Source of the DNA: Saccopteryx bilineata
Lineage: Eukaryota; Chordata; Mammalia; Chiroptera; Emballonuridae
Length of the DNA stretch: 64,000 nt
Direction: 5' to 3'
Assembly: GCF_036850765.1 (NCBI RefSeq)
Contig: NC_089493.1
Location: forward strand, 16,927,632-16,991,631
Shown here piece after piece: positions 47,706 through 57,955 of the stretch. Below the pieces are notes generated by a model. The model saw only the letters and a list, made by a program, of their open reading frames with translations. It was not told the origin of the DNA and searched no databases. Both the position numbers and the translations under genes were made by a program. Position 1 is the stretch's first letter, and each line of letters begins with the position of its first letter.

Positions 47706-47722
47706 AAATACAATTGAGTATT

Positions 47723-48434
47723 CAGCCCAACTTCTGAAGCTTGAGAGAGAATATGTCCCTTCTAATATGCCTATTCAATGTGTCACAACAATGATTACTT
47801 GTTTACGAACATTGGAGAATGTATAGAATTTGTTAGGAAAACAGGCAAAGAGGAAAATTAAGGCATTGACATTAAAGTGTTCATGTTAAACTCCAGTATT
47901 CTCTGTCATGTAGACATATGTTGTTGTAATTAAGACTGAAAATGGCAAAGAAGAGCTTGCATCCTGATTCACTGTAGATAAATAAACTATTACATTACTG
48001 ATAGCATCAAGTATATTGCCAGAAGAGAAAAAGCACAGTTAAAATGAAAAGGTACTTAAGAAAATTGGGTGTTTAGGAAGACAAGCAGTATATATTGCTC
48101 TAAAGAATTGTTTTTCTATGAAATAAAAGATAAACCCTAAGTCCTCAAAAGATTTGAACAGTTACTACCACCAAAATTCTTACCTGGAATATGAATTATT
48201 CTGCAACATACATTCATTTAACATTCACTATGAATTACGCTAGTTTTCCTAAAGTTGTGTCTATTCTTCAGAAACATTATTTTGCAAGAAACTACCTACA
48301 TTCACAACTATCTGGTTTCTAGCTGAGATAGCTCTATCATAATAAAATTATTACTTATATTAAGACAGAGTTTATTTCCTTGTGGCTCCCAAATTATATG
48401 TCTGCCTTTCAAGCCCCATGGAACAGCTCTAATC
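47723..48434. other. Unassigned sequence
   Basis: AT-rich, nothing recognised. Confidence 0.45.
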
Positions 48435-48560
48435 TCTCTATGTGGCACACATCTATTTATTTTGAGTGCTCTTTATGTGTCAAGTATTATTCTAGTTGGA
48501 TAGGGGGAATAAAATACAGGTACTAGAATGAGTAAGACAAGCCCTTTCTTCTGCTGTGGC
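48435..48560 (+). mobile_element. L2 fragment
   Basis: TTTTGAGTGCTCTTTATGTG, TCAAGTATTATTCTAGTTGG and GACAAGCCCTTTCTT follow the L2 3' end (GAGCACCTACTATGTGCCAGG..CTGTTCTAGG). Confidence 0.6.
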
Positions 48561-48892
48561 TTTTCAGTGTCTTTCTAGTGCCTTCTAGTGACAATGCCTA
48601 ACTTTCTGCCTGTAGGCCAGGAAGAAATGTTTCAAGGGTTCAGCTATCATTTTACAAAGCTAGGTAAACAAGGGTAGATTTGAAGTGAAAAGGCAATAAA
48701 CTGATAACTGACACAGATAAAAGAGAAAGGTAAGAAAAATCAATTCAGAAACCACTGCAATAACACAGGAGGGAATCAGTTAAGGGCATGGCCCTGACAG
48801 AGAAAGTACATCAAAAGGGAAAATGCATGTAGGATATTTCAATGATCAAATACATAAGGCTGGTGGTGCTAGCTTTACTCTCGGAGACCAAT

Positions 48893-49372
48893 GTTTATTG
48901 AAGAGTATGAGATTTGAAACTGCTGATGTAAGATTGAACTTGAATTGGAAACTTGGCTCTGCCACATTTACTGTCCATGTAAATGTAGAAAAGCTAATCA
49001 TTTTCTCCTAAACTCAGATTCTTCCCTATAAAAAGTGGTAAATATGCCTGACCAGGTGATGGCGCAGTGGATAGAGCATCGGCTTGAACCCAAGGTTGCT
49101 GGCTTGAGCAAGGGGTTACGCGGTCTGCTGAAGGCCCATGGTCAAGGCATATATGAGAGAGCAATCAATGAACAACTAAGGTGTCTTAAAGAAAAAACTG
49201 ATGATTGATACTTCTCATCTCTCTCTGTTCCGGTCTGTCTGTCCCTATCTATCCCTCTCTCTGACTCTCTCTCTGTCTCTGTAATAAAAAATAAATTAAA
49301 GTGGTAAATAAACAACATCGTATCTTCCAATGCTGGGATGCACAGCACAGAACCCAATATACAATAGCTACT
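48893..49372 (-). mobile_element. MIR, antisense, split by a SINE
   Basis: TTGGAAACTTGGCTCTGCCA, AGCTAATCATTTTCTCC, CAGATTCTTCCCTATAAAAA before the SINE and CACAGAACCCAATATACAAT after it match the reverse MIR. Confidence 0.65.
49045..49297 (+). mobile_element. Family A SINE with internal deletion, 13 bp perfect target duplication
   Basis: CCTGACCAGGTGATGGCGCA head, A box present, but the copy jumps from GAGCATCGG to CTTGAACCCAAGGTTGCTGG, so the B box and the following stretch are gone. AAAGTGGTAAATA is exact at 49032-49044 and 49298-49310. Confidence 0.95.
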
Positions 49373-50577
49373 ATATAATTGACACACACATCATTGTTAA
49401 GTATTCTATCAGAAAACTTTTTGCTTCCCCATTTAGACTTTATTGTTGGTGAAGAACACCCATGTCTTGTTTATTCCTGTCCTTCTTTATTATCCTGGTA
49501 CAAACTCATCTTTTCTATCCCATACTGCCATATTGTACATACACACAATAGCCACAATTCACAAAGGATCAAAAGTATGGGGCAGAATCAATAAAAATCA
49601 AATATTAATGATTAAAGAAATGTTGATTGGTACAGTCTTATTGTACTACAATCTACAAAGCAGAAAGGACATTTCTACAATAAATTTTCACTTACTATGA
49701 AAGCTAATTATAAAAATTATGTTTCCCGGATAAATGTTTTTACTACTTTTCACAGATATATTTTGTAATCAAAAAGCTCATTGTACCATGACTCCCATGT
49801 CAATACTTCAGATGATAACATTAATTTTGTAAAATACAGAGAAAACTTTGTGTAGATAAATGGTTAATATTTATATTTCAATGCTCCTTTCGGTTTTACA
49901 TTATCTGGTCACTGGCGCTCCGTGAGCACCCTGCTTTCTAAAGAACCGTTACGGTGAACGCTGAGTGTGAAGACAAGAAGTATCTCACAATAGGTTTCCT
50001 ATTCAGGGACTTCCTTGAGGATTTCATCAAAATACTTCAGTGCAAAAAAAGTCTTATCATGGGATGAATGAAACTCTTCTGCCTTTGCCACAATTCACAT
50101 TTACTCAGCAAGAAATTATCTGAACTCAGACACAAATTTATTTATCAAGTGGATTAATTATAATACAAAATTATCCAATTTTAAGGTCTGGTTTTCCTCC
50201 TGTACAATCTAGGCAATTCAGACTTTACCTTAATATATTTCTTAATTCAATAGAAGTGATTTTTTTTCTTCTTTTGTCTTGGAAGTATTTTACACCTGGT
50301 GTCACATTATATTTTGCCTTTCACTGTAATTAAGGGACATTTACCTCTCAATAGCAGATAATAAACTTTTAAGGCTTTTGCCCCTTCATTTTCTCATACA
50401 GTTTAGTGTTGTATCAAAGTACAGGGGCAGAGCAAATGTGTGGTGAATTGAATTGATCTGAGACAAATCACTTTCCTTAGCAATATACACAGATCTTCAA
50501 CAGAGAAGTGACCCAGAAGAAAGCTAATTTAAACCATTTTATAAGGCATTAACCCTGACTATAACTACCTCCTACCC
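49373..50577. other. Unassigned sequence
   Basis: Contains a CpG-bearing patch (49914-49965: CTGGCGCTCCGTGAGCACCC, CCGTTACGGTGAACGCTGAG) unlike its AT-rich neighbours, with no family match. The rest is featureless. Confidence 0.4.
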
Positions 50578-50645
50578 TGGTGGTAGTTAATTTTGTGTGT
50601 CAACTTTACTGGGCCATGGGACACCCAGATGTTTGCAACAGAAAA
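50578..50645 (+). mobile_element. Short LTR-like fragment, same family as 2392
   Basis: TGGTAGTTAATTTTGTGTGT, CAACTTTACTGGGCCATGGG, ACACCCAGATGTTTGC repeats the start of the repeat at 2392-2897 (TGATGGTTAATTTTATGTGTCAACTTGACT type). Only about 68 bp survive. Confidence 0.6.
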
Positions 50646-52580
50646 TAAGAATAAATCTTCTCCTAACCATCAACTCAATGGAGTTAACAATACCAAGCAC
50701 TAATTCATTTGCTTAACCAGGTTTAAAGATTAATAGCTGAATTTTGATCTCATTGTGCAAACAAAGACAAAACTAAACCTACGTAAGTAAATAATCACAT
50801 ACATTATTGAGTAACAGGGAAACACTTACCATTATACTGCAAATCACGTAAAATAGTTTTAATGATCAGAAATAGTTGCTCCAATTTTATCCTGTGTTTT
50901 ACTTCAACATTTTCTGAAAAATTTTTGCTTTTTTTTATGAGAAACTAAGTTACAAAAATACAATTAAATTTCCCACATGCTTCAGGGAGTGTGTCCTTTA
51001 AGTATCCTTCCACCATAAAATTAGAAATGGAAGTTGATGACTTTAAACTGAGAGGAGCCCTGTGGGTGGCTGGTAACCTGCTGAGGAGGGACAGAAAGGA
51101 CATTAGTTCAATTTGAGAGTTGACCACTGTTTGAAGGGAGTACAATTTTGCTTCAAGACTAACCCTTAGAACCAAAAATTATACATTGACCTAGGATTTC
51201 AGGGAAATGCAAGCCATGCCAGTATGAGATGCTGAGTCAGAATCCAAGGAGACACAGACTCAGAGGTACCAGTATTTGCTGTGTATGATTCTAATATGCT
51301 TTATAGTGACACTAGTTCAACATGGAAGTCCCATTAACCATGTAACAAAGGAAAAACAGACTCTCTGTGAAGCACTAAAAGACCTAGTAGGTATTTGCCA
51401 AAACCACATGGTTTGTATAAGGATCACTTGAAAGAATAAAGGGCAAATTGTTATTTAAAAGAGTTTGAAATTATTATAATCTGGAATCATTCCTTTTATT
51501 GCTGTTGCCCTGGCCATAGTTTCCTCTATGTGGCACCATAATGAAGCAGAATTCCATCACTGCCAGGTTTCTTGATCAAAAAGGAATAACAAACCAAGGT
51601 AATTCACCTCTCGTCATAAAATGGAGTTCTTCCAGGTCCTCCACAGGGTTTATTTCACTCTCAGTGCAGACTTGTTGGGCTTTTTTTTTTCAATGTCAGT
51701 ATAACCAGTTCATTTCCCGAACTCTTTCTTCATTGTAAACCTTCTAACACCATGAGTCAATTTTCACTCTGACCTATGTCCAACAATGAGAACATACTCA
51801 ACTCTTCTCTCAAAGAAAAATGGACTTTATTAATAAAATAACCACAGATGTTTAACTACATTATAAATGGCTTTTTACAATTCAATGTTCTTTTTTTTTT
51901 TCCTTTTCCTTTTTGCTAAACAAGCACCAGCACCCCATGACGGCCTTGATAAAATGCACAAGCTGAGGGAGTGGTGTGTGTTGATGTCTATGTTTGCCAA
52001 TAGCAGGTACTGGCAAAACACAAATGATGAGAGTCAGAAAAAAAATGACTTTGAATTTAAGATAAAAAGTGTTTTCTTTCTAAGTTAATTATCCTGCTCC
52101 TCTTTTCTTTGGAGTAATTTCCAGTCATTGCTGGGTGGGGTGATTAGAATTGATTATTTAAATAGGACTTTATCTTTAGAGGTTGCATTTAGGACAAGAT
52201 GACTATTGGATATCATCTTGGTAATGGAAGCTGTCCCTCAGGGTATTAGCGTTTTTCTTTCAGAGCGGGGTAAGTGCCATGATAAATACTCTCAGTACCT
52301 CTTGTCCACTAAGCTATCAAAAGATTCAAACAACCTGACAGAGGAAGATGATAATTCACATTTGCAACAAACTAATGCAGTTTCAGCTCTTTTGAAAAGC
52401 TTAGGCTCATCAAAGGGTACTTTGGAGACTGTCTTCATAGATCCAAATTGTCCTTTTCTTCTTTTCCTCCCTCTACAGACTGTTATCTGGGCAAGAAGAA
52501 CATGCAGGTAAGTAGGATGGAATAATTTATCAGAAATGAGAGACTGCTTCGTGGATCCAGAGTCTCAACTATCAATATTT
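50646..52580. other. Unassigned sequence with possible splice signals
   Basis: Several short ORFs, including one of 101 codons (52206-52511) with no domain. A 29-nt segment at 52479-52507 sits between a strong acceptor-like tract and CAG|GTAAGT. Confidence 0.35.
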
Positions 52581-52588
52581 CCATGTGT

Positions 52589-52922
52589 CAGTGGTAGTCA
52601 ACCTGGTTCCTACTTTCCACTAGTGGGTGCTCCAGCTTTCATGGTGAGTGGTAGCAGAGCAACCACAGTATAAATTTAAGAAAATAGATTTTACTATAGT
52701 AAGTTGTTTGATAAAGATTTATTCTGCCAAACTTAGTGAAAATCCAACATAAAGTACTTGGTAAGTAATTATTATTATATGCTTTAACTTGCTGTAACTC
52801 TGCTTTATAAATTTGATAAAGTTACTTCCCTACCTTATAAATCACCATTACTGTGGAACCAGTGGGTGGTTAGAAACAGATACAAAAGTGGGCGGTAGAT
52901 ATAAAAAGGTTGACTACCCCTG
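52589..52922. mobile_element. Non-autonomous hAT-type DNA transposon, complete, 334 bp
   Basis: Terminal inverted repeats CAGTGGTAGTCAACCT (52589-52604) and AGGTTGACTACCCCTG (52907-52922) match at 15 of 16. The flanking octamers CCATGTGT (52581-52588) and CCATATAT (52923-52930) fit the 8 bp duplication of hAT elements. No transposase inside. Further inner symmetry: CCACTAGTGGGTG at the left end, GTGGGCGGTAG at the right. Confidence 0.85.
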
Positions 52923-52930
52923 CCATATAT

Positions 52931-54298
52931 ACTCAGCTTCCAAGTCATTCTGGTTCACAGAAATGGGCAAATCTCTTTTCACGATAATTTTCAGAGCCAT
53001 TTGAAGGTATCTGAGAAGCTCAAAGACGCTATGAGCATGCATGGGAGGTCATCTACAGAGAAAGAGAAATATGAACTTTGGGAACAAAGACAGATAAAGA
53101 AGAAAGCAGTTTGTGTTGTCATTGTCATTTATCCCCTTCCTTAGGTTGGCAGATGATTTTCTTTCCATTACGGGAAAATAATAATATGCCGACGTTGTCA
53201 AGCATATTTACCAATATGTTTATATGCAATTTGAGTCATTCACAATGGTTCCCCTTTTCCCAGGCTCTGGCAAATGTTGATAACCAATGTAACTCAGGGA
53301 ATACAAATAGTTTTCTCAAGATTGTCTTCCTTTTTCGACAGATTGTCAAACTACCAAACAAGAATGTTCAATGTTCCAGAAATAGCACTTACTTGATTAA
53401 TTGCTAATTAACACTTTCTAGACTTTGGTGACATTAGAAAGTTGCTCTTCCTGTAGCATTTTCTATTCTTTAAAGAGAAAGCAGTAATATATTCCAGAAC
53501 TCATTCAAGAGAACATCTGTTTGCATAACAGCACTTAGCAGCTATTTCTTCTTTTGCCATGCAAATCTAAGAGTCTCAGTCTTCAGCATATATCTTAGGG
53601 ATAAAAAGAGTGATTAATTAATTAAACAAAACAGAAAGAAATGTGAACTGTAGATATATGCGCACATATATATTTATGTATATAGACATGTATATAGATA
53701 TACCTATATAAAATAAAATAATTAAAAGATAATTGGAAGACTGATGGTTTACAAATATATAAAAGTATCAAGAATCCAGGAATTCATAAATAATGAAAGG
53801 AATGTCCTTTGGCCAGAGTACAAATGGTTTCTGCTTTCCTTCTCAGACTGAATAACTCCTCATCTCAGAAATCACTATGTGCTTCTGATAAGTTTTCCCC
53901 AGACCATGATACACCCATCACTCTATTATTTAGAGACCTAGGTTATAAAATTTGATATGCTTTATCTCCCAGAGAAAAAACCCCTGGGTATGGCTGATCA
54001 ATTCTAATACTTCTAACACATTTCAAAAGTGTCTGCCTAGTACTAGTTTGATCTAAAACTCCAAGGGTTATAGGAATTCTTTCGTACAAAAGATAGAGCT
54101 TAGAATGTAGAAAAGATTAATTTCCAACCCGTGGGAAACGTCTATGATTCAAAGTGAAGTCAAATTACAGTGAACTTAGAGAGTCTAAGGAAAATCTATA
54201 AATTATCAGAGATTTTATTTTCATGATATAGAATTCCTTAGTGCTTAAGAACACAGGTGCTAGTTGAGCAGATAAAAATAGTATATATTATGCCCACT
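52931..54298. other. Unassigned sequence with an AT-type microsatellite
   Basis: A TATATA/TAGATA/CATATA mixture lies at 53655-53712. The 109-codon ORF at 53078-53407 has no domain. Confidence 0.4.
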
Positions 54299-54989
54299 TT
54301 GTTAAAGATGGCGCTGCCCACGTGGAAGCCCATCACCCAGGTGATAATATTAATTGCCCTTCTTGCTTGGGATGGGTGTGATTATATTAATGTGGGTTGG
54401 GGACAGGCTGTGGGCAGGCAGGATCCTTGTATCCTGGGGCTTGGTTTTAGGACTAAGCCATTCTCACCCTTTTTGATGTGGGGTGGTGCACTCTCATGAG
54501 GAATCCCATTATGCCTCAGATAAGTGACATTGTATCACAGACTTCCTTGTTTGTATATTGGATTAAAGGTTTTGAATCCACACTATAAAGTGGGGCAGAC
54601 CAGGAACTTGCTCTCTCTTGGTTCCTGAGATTAGCATTAAAAAGGAGAGCAGAGAAAGGCCACGTGGAGGAGGCCAGGAGAAGCAGCCAAGATGATGGAG
54701 TGCTGAGGAGAGAGCAGAAAGAAGGAGATGGGGAACAGAGGTGAATAAGGCTGATGAGCTAGAAACTTTCGATTCTAGGAAACTCGGATAAGTCAGTAGC
54801 TTTGTGAGCACTGAATGAGTGGATTTTGGAGCCCCATGTGTGTTTTACTTGCCCGCCGGGTGCAAGCTAGGATTAAAGATGATGGCCCACCAGTTCTTGG
54901 CTCCACAGTTTCATTATTGACTGTCCGAATTAAATGCAAACCTGCATGGGCCAGGTGGCTGTGATGGTGGCCAAGGCAACTGGCCTTAC
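54299..54989 (+). mobile_element. Possible solo ERV-type LTR
   Basis: A GC-richer block bounded by TGTTAAAGATGGCGCTGCCC and ..GGCAACTGGCCTTACA, i.e. TG..CA ends. It contains CACTATAAAG (TATA-like), purine-rich stretches and ATTAAA signals. No matching flanking 4-6 bp duplication was found, so ends may be off. Family not recognised; no viral coding sequence is seen. Confidence 0.4.
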
Positions 54990-55544
54990 ATTGCTGTAAT
55001 CAGAAAGCGAAGATGTGTGACTTCATGTAAGTTATGTACTGTCTCAGATTCTGTGAAAATGGGTGTAAATAATTCACAAAGGGTTCTGTAGAGTTTATGT
55101 AAAGTGTTTAATACACTCATAATTATATACTAAAATGGTAATTATGACAATAATAATTACTTTTATAATATTTTTATTATTCTTAGGGACTTCAAGATAT
55201 TATATAGGAATGTTCTATAATTAGAAGATGATTTGAGCTAGAAATTATAGGCTCTGCTTTTCTGATAAAATTTTTCTTATTACCACCTCTCTCTACATGT
55301 CTGACTCTGCCCTGAGTAGATGCTTGAGGCTTGTTGCAGATACTATTTTTTGAATAACAGATAAACCAGAAGACTGGTGATGAACTCCACTTAATTTACT
55401 AAGAGTTTTGAATTTTCCTTCCTTCTGGACTCAGGGCTCATATTTCCCTATGCGATATGTTTCTTTGTAAAAGCCTCTCCAAATTCTGTTGATCAACATG
55501 ATCATAATCCAAGAAATAAAAAAGTAAATTCAGTCCGTCAGATA
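54990..55544. other. Unassigned AT-rich sequence
   Basis: Nothing recognised. Confidence 0.45.
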
Positions 55545-55680
55545 GTATTTAGCAAGTTCCCGTTAGGTCCTGTTAGAAGATGATGCTCTTCTAGGTGGTG
55601 AAGAGACATAAGTGACTAAAGATAACCATTCTTTCCCTTTACAGAGCTTAGAAAGAATGGCAGTCATTTTAAAGGAAACT
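55545..55680 (+). mobile_element. L2 fragment
   Basis: AGCAAGTTCCCGTTAGGTCC, ATGCTCTTCTAGGTGG, GAGACATAAGTGACTAAAGA and CTTTACAGAGCTTAGAAA follow the L2 3' end. Diverged. Confidence 0.5.
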
Positions 55681-55965
55681 TCTTTATCTTTAACAGCTAA
55701 GTTCAATTATGCTCTAAATATGAAAATTTCTAATTCATTTCTCATTGTTTTTTATTGGTACAAGATGCACTTACCTTCAGTACCACTATAAGCATGACTT
55801 TTGCCCATAACTTCTCCAAGGATAAAGTCAACAGGCAGAAATATGTGCTTAAACCAGTTTAGAAACAATTAAAAACCCCAACTCTACAGCAAAACAAATC
55901 ACAACCATTATGATTTTTACCTAATCCAAGACCTAACCAACTTTTTACCATTAAAATGCCTGATT
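55681..55965. other. Unassigned sequence
   Basis: Nothing recognised. Confidence 0.4.
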
Positions 55966-56041
55966 TTTAGAATTAAATTTATTGGGATGACATTAGTTAA
56001 TAAAATTATATAGGTTTCAAGTGTACAATTCTATAATACAT
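55966..56041 (-). mobile_element. Very short L1 3' end, antisense
   Basis: TTTATTGGGATGACATTAGT, TAATAAAATTATATAGGTTT, CAAGTGTACAATTCTATAAT, ACAT is the reverse of the same L1 3' UTR type as at 9838. Truncated after about 75 bp; no clean duplication found. Confidence 0.75.
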
Positions 56042-56777
56042 ATTTACTTTAAGGTGATTCTGTTTCTGTCTATCCTTTTTAATAAAGATTCTGGAGGAGA
56101 ATGGACTCAAGAAAATAAAGTAAAGATTTTAGAAAGAAAGAAGACTTCGGATCTACATAATAGTAGCCTTGGCTTGGGAAAGAGGGAAAAAAAATACCTA
56201 GGATTGAGATTAGGAGAAGTTTTAAGTTGAGGAAAAAAAAGTCCACATTGGACAGGAAAATACAAGTCTTAAAGCTTTTTTTAGTATAAGGAGAAACATT
56301 GAATGTGTTGATTCCCAGATGTGTTTTATCACTTTGTGACAAGTTTTATAATGCTCAGAGGAGAATTTGGTAATAAATTAGTAATAGGGACATTGAAGAC
56401 TAAGAAAATGAATAATGGGAGCAATTACTAACTTTGGAGAAAATAAAAAGGTTACAAGGAAGAAAATACACATTGCATGGTTTTACTTTCAAGAATATTT
56501 ATGTCATAATCAAAATTTAATGCTGAATATTAATTAAACTCAAAGTAATATATTGGGGAAAAGAGGAAAGGTGAAGCATATATATGTGAATACTATATTC
56601 TCTTCATCTGTGGAAGGAAAGCAAGTGATAATATCTAAATTTGAAAAGCCAAAATGTATTATTTGTAAGTATGTTATTTGAGAATATAAGGGTAAATAGA
56701 AGAAAGCCATATGACTTGAGTATGACTGGCTTTGAGAAGTGGAAATCCATAGTAGGTAGGAGTGAAAAATGTAATTG
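56042..56777. other. Unassigned sequence
   Basis: AT-rich, no coding or repeat signal. A 226-codon minus-strand ORF begins here but most of it comes from the SINE that follows. Confidence 0.45.
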
Positions 56778-57149
56778 TATGGGCCCTGGCCGGTTGGCTC
56801 AGTGGTAGAGTGTCGGCCTGGCGTGCAGGAGTCCTGGGTTCGATTCCCGGCCAGGGCACACAGGAGAAGCGCCCATCTGCTTCGCCACCCTCCCCCTCTC
56901 CTTCCACTCTGTCTCTCTCTTCTCTTCCCGCAGCCAAGGTTCCATTGGAACAAAGTTGGCCCAGGCGCTGAAGATGGCTCCATGGCCTCTGCCTCAGGCA
57001 CTAGAATGGCTCTGGTTGCAACAGAGCAGCACCCCAGATGGGCAGAGCATCTCCCCCTGGTGGGCATGCTGGGTGGATCCCGGTCGGGCGCATGTGGGAG
57101 TCTGTCTGATTGCCTCCCCGTTTCCAACTTCAGAAAAAAAATTTTTTTT
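56778..57149 (+). mobile_element. Family C SINE, youngest-looking copy, 11 bp target duplication
   Basis: GGGCCCTGGCCGGTTGGCTC, A box CAGTGGTAGAGTG, perfect B box GGGTTCGATTCCC, body nearly free of decay, CTTCAGAAAAAAAA tail. AAATGTAATTG is exact at 56767-56777 and 57150-57160. The 226- and 143-codon ORFs through it are artefacts. Confidence 0.97.
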
Positions 57150-57295
57150 AAATGTAATTGGACATATATTACTCTGACACATACATTTAAAATAAAAATA
57201 ATATGAAATGTGCATATCACTTTCTATTTCAAGCAACAAGTTAAACATTTTGTTGGTATGATTCTTCATACTTGTGAAAGCTTAACATATATTTT

Positions 57296-57425
57296 AATTA
57301 AACTTTTATTTTTATTGTACTATATTGATATATTAGTGTCAGCTGTACATCATAATAATTGGATATTGAAAAATAATCACCAAATGTCTTGTTAACATCC
57401 ATCATCATATATAATTACAATTTTT
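57296..57425 (-). mobile_element. Old L1 3' UTR fragment, antisense
   Basis: GTGTCAGCTGTACATCATAA, TAATTGGATATTGAAAAATA, ATCACCAAATGTCTTGTTAA and CATCCATCATCATATATAAT follow the reverse of a mid-age L1 3' end. Confidence 0.65.
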
Positions 57426-57566
57426 TAAATGTTTAAATTAAAAAAAAAGTTTTAACTAAAACTTTTTAAATTAAAGGGTCAGATATTTTACTACATTTGT
57501 TTGATCAAAAGCAAGGGTCCAGGCCAGCGCATGTTCAAGGATATAAAAAAATGGTCTCCAACTCTT

Positions 57567-57940
57567 TGTTTTTTCTTCTTTTTCTTTTTCCAAGTGAGAG
57601 GAGGGGAGATAGAGAGACAGACTCCCACATGCACCCCAACCAGGATCCTCCTGGCAACCCCCATCTGGAACCACTGTTCTGCCCATCTGGGGCCATGCTT
57701 GCAACCAAGCTATTTTCAGCACCTGAGGTGGAGGTTCCAGAGAGCCACCATCAGCACCCAGGGCCCACGTACTTGAACCAATAAAGCCATGGTTGCAGGG
57801 AGGGGGCGGCAAAAGAAAAGGGGGCAAGGAAGGGTTAGAAAAGCAGACGTTCACTTCTCCTGTGTGCTCTGACCAGGAATTCAACCCTAGACTTTCACAT
57901 GCCTTGCCAATGCTATACCATTGAGCCAACTGGACAGGGC
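57567..57940 (-). mobile_element. Family C older subtype SINE, antisense, 15 bp target duplication
   Basis: AAGTGAGAGGAGGGGAGATA, CAGGATCCTCCTGGCAACCC, GCAACCAAGCTATTTTCAGC, CACTTCTCCTGTGTGCTCTG and ATTGAGCCAACTGGACAGGG. TGGTCTCCAACTCTT (57552-57566) and TGGTCTACAACTCTT (57941-57955) differ at one base. The 152-, 95- and 91-codon ORFs here are artefacts. Confidence 0.94.
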
Positions 57941-57955
57941 TGGTCTACAACTCTT

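Noticed and set aside
52206..52511. 101-codon ORF as a possible gene
   Set aside because: No recognised domain, no clear promoter or reading-frame support. Only the splice-like signals at its end were kept as a weak finding.
54299..55000. Complete endogenous retrovirus
   Set aside because: Only one LTR-like block is present; no gag, pol or env similarity and no primer binding site that I can recognise follows it.
56540..57220. 226-codon minus-strand ORF, the longest in the window
   Set aside because: Its central part is the reverse of the family C SINE at 56778-57149, extended by chance into AT-rich flanks. No domain, and the start and stop lie in unrelated sequence.
57471..57929. 152-codon minus-strand ORF
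   Set aside because: It coincides with an older family C SINE bounded by a target duplication.
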